Assembly: GCA_027924585.1 (NCBI GenBank)
Contig: BSBM01002100.1
Span: forward strand, 720,501-784,500
DNA: 64,000 nucleotides
Origin: Larix kaempferi
Lineage: Eukaryota > Streptophyta > Pinopsida > Pinales > Pinaceae
Reading direction: 5' to 3'
Below the pieces are notes generated by a model. The model saw only the letters and a list, made by a program, of their open reading frames with translations. It was not told where the DNA came from and ran no database searches. The stretch's first letter is position 1. Every line of letters begins with the position of its first letter. The position numbers and the translations under genes are program-made. Below, piece after piece: positions 57,261 through 64,000 of this stretch.

Positions 57261-57584
57261 AGTAGTACATCACACACCATTCATTCTTCGACATGCAAAG
57301 AATTAACTCAACACATGAGGCATCACCTCAACACCTGAGGATCTGTCTTGACATACAAGACCTTAGCCTTGAAAAGCAAGACCGACATACAAACCACTTA
57401 CCTAAACACATGGGACTTAAACTTTACACATAAGGTTTAGTCATTCTTGAGTCCAACTCAAGAATTTACTCCAAGTTTCCCGAGTCCAACTCAGTCTCCC
57501 TAAGAAACTACCTCAACATATGAGGCTCAATCCTGACGCACAATATTGACTTGGAGAATGACTTATGATGTTGTAAATTTAACA

Positions 57585-58110
57585 TAAACAGTATTAAATC
57601 AAATATATGTTTCCTTTTCCAAGAAGGAGTGATTGTTTGAGTGGTGCTAGATGCTTTTCAAAGATATACTTCAATAGTGGTTATCATCTAATGACGATTA
57701 GAGAAAGGCATGAATGGAAAATTTCCTTGAAGACCAAGGTGGGATTCTATGAATGCTTTGTCATGCAATTTAAAATCATAATGCACTTAACACATTCATG
57801 AGATTGATGAATGAAACATTGAGTACCTATTTGGAATATTTGTTGTTTACTTTGATGACATCTTGATTTTCAATAGGACTAGAGGAGATCACATTGATCA
57901 TTTGAGGCAAGTGTTGCAATGGTAACAAAACGATAATTATTGATTAATCTCAAAAAATATTTGTTTATGTAGAAGGAATTGGTTTACATTGGTTTTTTCC
58001 TCACACAAAATGGTCTAAAGATGGATCTAGAAAAAGTGACTTGCTAAGTGTTGGTTGGCTGGTTCCCAAAAGTACTTTTGAGGTAAATATTTTTATGGTT
58101 TAGAAAATTT
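57585..58110 (+). pseudogene. gypsy B reverse transcriptase, core
   Basis: Resumes after the solo LTR: MFPFPRRSDCLSGARCFSKI followed by YFNSGYHLMTIRERHEWKIS, then KTKVGFYECFVMQFKIIMHL (the usual MPFGLSNAP segment is altered). The RT core VVYFDDILIFNR is present across a frameshift (FDD retained, 57,850-57,880), followed by DHIDHLRQVLQW and an FLTQNGLKMD-like end. Confidence 0.85.
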
Positions 58111-58440
58111 AAATTGGAAGTTTATAAGAAATTTTAGCTTTATATGTGAACCGTCAACTGGGTGCATGAACAAACAATGTTTTAAGTGGACAACAACAAG
58201 ACAAAGGAGTTTTGAAGTCTTGAAGATAAAGGTAGTTGAAAACATGTTTTATCCATAATTTTAATAAAAAAATTAATGTTGAATGTGATATAAGGGAGAC
58301 AACCATAGAAATGGTATTGAGTCAAGAATGAAGATTGGTTGCATTATTTACTGAAAATTTGAAGATGCAAAGAGGATATACTTAGTTTACGAGCAAGAGT
58401 TATATGCTATTGTACAATCCCTAAAGAAATGGAGACACTA
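58110..58440 (+). pseudogene. gypsy B RNase H, cut by CACTA
   Basis: KQCFKWTTTRQRSFEVLKIK and, in another frame, YLVYEQELYAIVQSLKKWRH followed by Y. The next residues would be L; instead CACTACTACATTTGGG of the CACTA element starts at 58441. Confidence 0.85.
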
Positions 58441-60300
58441 CACTACTACATTTGGGTGCAAAGTATGACATTGCTTTCCAACGTTGATAGCAAAAATGGT
58501 TTGTGACATAAATTTTGGTGAAAATATTGAAAAATAAATATTTTTTCATTCCCCCCAAAAATATATTAATATTTGAATGATAATTCATCTTGTCAAGAGT
58601 TTGATGCTTGGTTGTCGAAATTCCAACAACAATGACATTCACATGAGGACATTGGAATTCCAAAATCATTGTAAAATCTGCTTATACTTCAAGCTATAGG
58701 GCGACAATTATGTGATACTTTCAACGTCCATAATATATTTTGTCATAATTTCAACGACTACAACAATTATTTATATCTACTTTCAACATCCATTTTTTTC
58801 TACAAATTTTGGATTCTCTACGTTATCGAAATTTGTTTTTGATAAAGAATTTGTACACAAGTTTTGAATTCTTTGAATATACTAGTATATTGTACTAATA
58901 TTGCTTCAAAGGATTTTGTTGTAATAGATAACAATGCCATCAAATGAGGAAACTTTGAGGACCATCGCCAAGTTAAAAGAGGAACATGGTGATAGTAAAT
59001 GTTATTAAAATGTAGAAAAATTCTAAGGGCATCGACTAAAAAACTTTGTTGGTAATTTGGGAAATTTGAAGGGGGAAATGAATATCCCCTGTTGGTAAGT
59101 TACTCATTATATGTTTTTATTATTTTCATAAAACATTCTATAACAATAATATATGATTTATGTGTTAAAAATATTTTGTTTTTTGTAATTGCAAAGATAA
59201 TGTCCTATGTTTGAATTGCCTAAGAATATATCGAAATTAAATTATATTATAAATATTGGTGAACAAGTTGTTGGTGAAATAGATTGAGGTGTACTTAATC
59301 CTATTGAATAAAATGACGCTAATATGATTGAGAATAATGGGATAAATAGATTGATCCTTGGCACCTTTGATTCACTGGATGCAAATTTAATGATATTCAT
59401 GATGTACCTCTGACCGATATGGTATATAAAACCTCATGTGAAGGCTCATATACAAATATTCTCTTTGCTATTTTGTTATTGGTCAATTTCAAGGTATTGA
59501 ACAATTTGTCAAACACCTATCTTACATAGATACTAAGGTATGCAATATAATTTCGTGCACGAAGAACCTTTTTTTTAGTGTAAATTGTATAAATGATGTA
59601 TTATTGTTGAATATACATTACAATAAATAATTTTTGATTGCTATAGATTGTAAGGTGATTTTTTTCTACCAAATTGAAATACTTGAGCTTGCACATATCA
59701 AGAAGCAGTTCCTAATGATTGTATTATATATTATGGACAACATGAAACAAATTTGGAATTCCATGAATATAGAATTAATGGATATTGAACTAATCAAGTA
59801 ACAAATAAGGTGTCATGCAAGGTTCTATTCCCATAATTTTACATTTTCAATAATTGTTTAGTTGCAAAAACATAACACAATTTATGGATTTCCATGCATG
59901 GAAGTGAAGTGAAGATGATGTTATGTGAATGCCCACTGATGGTACCCGCATTTAGGGACATCAAGGAAACATGGCCAGTGGTTTTAAGAAGAACCTTGAA
60001 TAAATAGTTGCTTGGTATACTAAAATACATTATTCCATATCTTGCAAGTATTTAAACAAAGGGAAAATTTGTGTGTCTATTTTATGCTCCCAAAATGATA
60101 TCTCAACATTAAAGAAGTTTGGGAATGGAGGTCTTTGATGAGTATAGGAATTTCCTCCCTAAGAACCATAGGCATCAAACTACCCAAAAAATATTTTTAA
60201 TGGGAAGAAAGAGGGTAGAATAAAACCATGAAGAACAACACCTTGATTATGAAAAATGGAATACAATAATAATAATCAAGGTAACCAATTGGTCTCCACA
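58441..60300 (+). mobile_element. CACTA (En/Spm) transposon B
   Basis: Starts at CACTACTACATTTGGG after CTA (58438-58440), at the same gypsy base as copy A, and is collinear with it to about 59,995. Readable transposase includes PNDCIIYYGQHETNLE (59,712 on) and FRDIKETWPV. A deletion at about 60,000 removes the NPFGE...NNLP block present in copy A. Beyond it, 60,065-60,260 keeps a later part: KICVSILC, FDEYRNFLPKNHRHQTT, NGKKEGRIKP and KMEYNNN. No 3' terminus was seen. Confidence 0.8.
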
Positions 60301-61255
60301 TAATGTGTAACTTTATATGGTTTTTATTTATATTCAATTATTTTTACAGTATCTAACAATTATTAATGTTTCATAAAGGCCATCAATGCATTAATGGGAA
60401 CCCATAAGGAATGAAAATATAATCCATTCAATTCAATAGGTTTCCCTACTATGAACACCTACAAGTAAATCATTTATTTGATACAATGCATATTAGATAG
60501 AATACTACAAAATCATTATGGAGAATCTTAGATGGAAGAAGTAACAAAGATAAAATCACCAAAGTTTGTAGTGACATTCAAGAAGCCAATCATGTAATGT
60601 GAAATTTTTTATTCATTCTGCTAGTGATAGACAACAAAATAAACAATCTTTCATGGTTATTTACATAGTAGGAAAGCAATGTTGTAAAATAAGTCATTCA
60701 TAAAATTAAATTCCCCCTAGTTTTGATCCAAATTTAATGAAAAAGGTGAATTTGAAGGGGTAAAAACTCATGATTGGTTATACCTTTATTAAGGTAATTT
60801 GGTATATTCTCATATGGGTATATCTTTTTTTAGTAATTGTTTTTGAATTTTGAAAAAAATAATGATTCCTCTTTTTGTTATAGTATGTTCTACCTCTATC
60901 TCTTCTAGAATTTTTTGATAACAACATAAAACAAGTTATATATGATCTCGACAAGTATATAAGATAAGTAACGATTTATATTCAAAACATTAGTTACAGA
61001 AGTTGTTGACATGCCAATTTGCTTGCATGTATAATTATTATTTTGTTGAAATTTGCTTGCATCATGTGTAGGTGGTTGTAATATAAAGAAATCCATAAAG
61101 AAGATATAAAATATTGGAGGAGAGAAAGTATTTGATTAATGTGTGAAATGAAAAGGCATCTGATTCTAACATTTTTTCAATGCACAAGAACATTACTTCA
61201 TACACCAAGTGGAGGAGATTGAAATATGTGGACATGTATAAAGAGGGATACCATA
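60301..61255. other. No gene recognised
   Basis: AT-rich with only short frames. It may hold the remaining, unreadable right part of CACTA B. Confidence 0.5.
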
Positions 61256-61845
61256 TGTAGTGCCCCTCCTGAAGTCCTAGCTGAAACTATTTAACATTTA
61301 GAATTTACCATATCTCAAATATAAATTGCAGCATATAATAAACTACAACAATAATTACTTCAAGGAAAAATCAACAAAACTTAAAACAAATAATTCAAAT
61401 GAACCTGATTTCTGAAGGTTGTTCCGGCTTTTGTAGATGTTGTTGAAGGTCTGCGTAGTCCTGTATCGGCCCAAATATTTCCCAATTTCCCACTGACTCC
61501 TCGGTTGACCACCCTACCACACTAGGAGTACTCGTTGAATCCATTATAATATTTTATTAGACAAAGATCATACCACATGGGCTCTATGGTTGAGTGTTAT
61601 ATGGTATATCAATCCTTGGTGTATATTAATGGGTATCTTCTTGACGTAGTAGTAGATATCAATATGCCTCACTTTTGGGATGCCAATTCCATCAACAAAT
61701 TAAGGAAGGTTCTATTAGGGAAAGGTAGAATGAGGAAAGCGAAAGGTAATATCGTAGAGGGATATAACAATTTTTTAATTATTATTTTTTTATCATTTAT
61801 TAAGATTTAATGGTACCTAATTATTCAAATTTTTGCAGTGTTACA
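61256..61845. mobile_element. Possible solo LTR, about 590 bp
   Basis: Starts TGTAGTGCCCCTCC and ends GCAGTGTTACA, so the termini are inverted (TGTA.TGC/GC.GTGTTACA). The 5-base flanks (CCATA, TAGGG) do not match, and no related copy is in the window. Confidence 0.3.
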
Positions 61846-62950
61846 TAGGGACACATTTCCCAGGGCCGGGGGCTCTCTCCCTTACTCTCCATGCCTTGGG
61901 GACTTGGGGGTTCTTGGTGAAACATTTCTCTTCATCCCCAAATTCTTAAACACCCACAAATGCACACGGGAGCACGCCTAGAAACACAAAAGAGAGCGTG
62001 CCCTGCTGTTCTGAAGCATGCATTGGTGATGGGGGTGCCTAGGCACTCCTTCCCGAAAAGGGGGGATCTTAGACGCCCCCCACATTTTTGTCTTTTCATT
62101 TAGAAAAACAAAATTAAATTAAAAAATTAAAAAACAAACAATAAAAAAAGTACAAGGGGAGATCTTAGACCCCCCCTTTTTTCATTTGTTGAGACACCGT
62201 GGGGAAGTGTTGAAGCTCGTGTGACTGATTTATTGAGTTGTCGACGGTCGTGGGAAAGAACCGTTATGGAGGAGATATGCCGAGCCGTTGTGGAGGAGAG
62301 ATGCCATGAAGGATATTGTTGTCTAGAGGCTGAAGACTTAGTCGTCGCAGATGCTACCATGTGTTCTTACCTATGCATGGATACCAATGTGTGAATACTA
62401 ATTTGAGCCTGTGTTTTGGTTTTACTCCGCGTGATTTAGGAATAATACCTATGCTTGTGCATGATTAATTTTGTTTGCGTATGTTCTAGTATTCATCTCT
62501 CACGTTGCTTTTAGATTGAAAGATGCAAAGCAATTCAAATACTTGTAATCAGTAAGTGGTCTGAGTAAAATCATTTGCCTCTTAATTATCACTTCACCAC
62601 CTTCTTCATCATGCGTGATATTTGAATGCCCTATTGCAAATGCAAAGCATTGCTTTATTATCTCAGCCTAAGAAAATATGAGGAATAAAACCCATTTTCA
62701 TCATTTGTATGTTACTGAAAAATTTCCGGTGCGGGCCAGATGGGCATGCTAGTCATCCCCTGGAAATGTTTTAGTGAATTTGAATAAAGTCAGATGAATA
62801 TATGAGGGTACAAGGTGTGAGGTCTTTGAACAATTTAAAAAAAAATCCTCATATTAGTTGCAAGAAAGTGTTGAATTTTTAACATAGCAGTATAATTTTC
62901 ATCTCTTTTAAATTTATTTCATAATTCGTTTCATCCCACAATTATGCTTG
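61846..62950. other. No gene recognised; GATCTTAGAC hairpin words
   Basis: GGGGGGATCTTAGACGCCCCCC (62,060) and GGGGAGATCTTAGACCCCCCC (62,156) are two near-palindromic words 96 bp apart. The rest shows no supported gene. Confidence 0.45.
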
Positions 62951-63482
62951 AAAGAAATATCACCACTCATTTGCAGCATAAATAAAACAATGACCACTGA
63001 AAGAAAACCATGCACAAGAGACACAAATATTTTTACCTTGGGAAACCCAATAGGGATAAATCCTAGCAAAATTTTCTTAGAAGAAATAAATCCAATACAA
63101 GTACAATACTAATCATGAAGATGATCCTTATCACAAGAGAGGTTCGCCCTTCTTCACAAGAAACCCTAGCAAGGGTAGCTAATCTTCCAAGAGAATAAGA
63201 GAAACCCAAAGTTATACTTCTTGCCTTAGCTAGGCCTTCCTAGGAGGTGCGCATATGTGAAAAGAGAAGATGTGTTTTGTGAATGTGAAAATGAAGTGTG
63301 GAAGCACTTTATTTATATTCTTCTTTTTACTAGAATATTCCTCAATGGGGACAACTTGTCTTTATCCAATGGGGCTGACTTGTACTTTTGGTATTTCTGT
63401 TTTATTTATCTTCAAGCCGACTTGTCTTCTTGTCTTCCTTTTCTTCTAGAGCTTCTTCAGCGCTATCTGGAACTTTGTTAAC
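62950..63482 (-). repeat. LTR-like segment
   Basis: Contains ATGCACAAGAGACACAAATA and ACCTTGGGAAACCCAATAGG, comparable to CATGAGACACATTATTTACC and TTGGGGAAACCC of the solo LTR at 38.1 kb. It ends AACTTTGTTAACA before CCCCTATC. The other terminus is not clear and the partner would be outside the window. Confidence 0.35.
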
Positions 63483-63699
63483 ACCCCTATCAATGTTCCC
63501 TCCAAGGAAGGAAAAGACATCCCCCTACCAGAACCCCAAGCATGCCCATTCATTTCTTACGCCTCGGAAAGAGTCAGAAAACCCCAAAATGGCTAAGTAT
63601 CAATGAATTCCAAGCCAAATGATCAAGTTGTATTGAAAGAAATGAGGAAAACAAGGCAAAGGAGTTATTCCGCAATCTAAAGGGATTGAACAGTTGGGA

Positions 63700-64000
63700 T
63701 TGAGAAGTAGAGCCAAATCAACGGTGGGGAAGTGATCCGCAACACACCAGATATGAATTTTCGAGCCCCGCAATCCGCATTGCGGAAAGTGGATTGCAGG
63801 AGCTGATCTTTGAAGAAGGCGTAGAATGCAGTTCCCGAGTTCCGCCACCCACATTGCGGAAGTAAAATATGGCGAGGTCTATCCGACAGTCCCAAGTTCC
63901 ACAACCCGAATTGTGGATTGCGGATTGCAGAGAGGCAATTTTTCCAGGAGTCCTGAAAGCAATTTTTCGACTTCTGCATTGCGGATTGTGGATTGTAGAG
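63700..64000. repeat. Repeats of GCGGATTG-type words
   Basis: TTGCGGATTG/TTGTGGATTG, CCGCAATCCGCATTGCGG and CCGCCACCCACATTGCGG words recur about every 60-80 bases in both orientations up to the window edge. Minus-strand frames here (63600-63854 and 63677-63979) are Cys/Pro-rich with no known motif and are probably composition artefacts. Confidence 0.5.

Larger units (their letters stand above)
38094..57584 (-). mobile_element. Solo LTR (about 1.37 kb), TSD TAAAC, opened by a copia element
   Basis: Left piece 38094-39141 starts TGTTATTTTT; right piece 57266-57584 ends GTAAATTTAACA. TAAAC lies at 38089-38093 and 57585-57589. Once the nested copia (39142-57260) is removed, the two pieces form one LTR resembling that copia's own LTR. 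Shared words are ACCTTGGGGAAA, CTTAGTTAACTAGATCTTC and CATATGCTAAAGTAATTCAC. No internal region accompanies it. Strand was set by this similarity. Confidence 0.85.

Noticed and set aside
1-64000. CRISPR array, bacterial operon, tRNA or rRNA genes
   Set aside because: No regularly spaced short repeats with unique spacers, and no cloverleaf or rRNA core sequence was seen; the tRNA-like matches are retrotransposon primer sites and SINE boxes.

Overview
The window reads as nuclear DNA of a seed plant with a large, repeat-rich genome; a gymnosperm is plausible but this is inferred from style only. It is AT-rich and holds no clearly intact host gene and no tRNA, rRNA, CRISPR or bacterial-type operon. 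Nearly everything recognisable is transposable element, mostly nested, plus broken copies of host genes. Many elements could be delimited to the base because both target-site duplications (TSDs) survive.

Region 1 (1-9.6 kb): a degraded copy (copy A) of an unidentified coiled-coil gene with a 3' flank carrying six separate short tandem duplications; a (CA)19 microsatellite; a minus-strand coiled-coil ORF of about 360 codons broken only by in-frame stops. Region 2 (9,616-12,610): a complete but internally deleted Ty1/copia element, TSD CCTTT. Region 3 (12.6-25.8 kb): copy B of the coiled-coil gene, split by a LINE-like insertion (17-bp TSD) and by an LTR retrotransposon of gypsy type. That retrotransposon holds a 579-bp solo LTR (TSD TATGG) and a SINE (15-bp TSD), and the SINE is split by a 1.45-kb solo LTR (TSD CTAGC). 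Copy C of the gene follows at once.

Region 4 (25.8-32.5 kb): the paralogous 3' flank of copy C; a pseudogene of the mitochondrial phosphate carrier that keeps its exon-intron layout (29.1-31.2 kb); a short exon-like piece resembling soluble inorganic pyrophosphatase; and a purine-rich repeat tract. Region 5 (32.6-36.4 kb): a rearranged gypsy remnant carrying a CACTA (En/Spm) transposon.

Region 6 (36.5-60.3 kb) is the most layered part. A second gypsy copy (plus strand) is opened in its reverse transcriptase by a solo LTR (TSD TAAAC). A copia element of a related family (minus strand, TSD AGTAG) sits inside that solo LTR. It is in turn opened by a chromodomain gypsy element (minus, TSD TGGAT) in its 3' LTR and by another copia element (plus) in its reverse transcriptase. 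The outer gypsy resumes at 57,585 and carries the same CACTA insertion, at the same base, as the Region 5 copy. Region 7 (60.3-64 kb) has faint LTR-like and repeat signals only.

No element looks autonomous: stops, frameshifts, and lost catalytic residues in protease and reverse transcriptase were seen. The value of the window is a datable stack of insertions with clean junctions, plus several tandem-duplication, inversion and gene-fragment events. I found no new biochemical system. All family names rest on reading motifs by eye.
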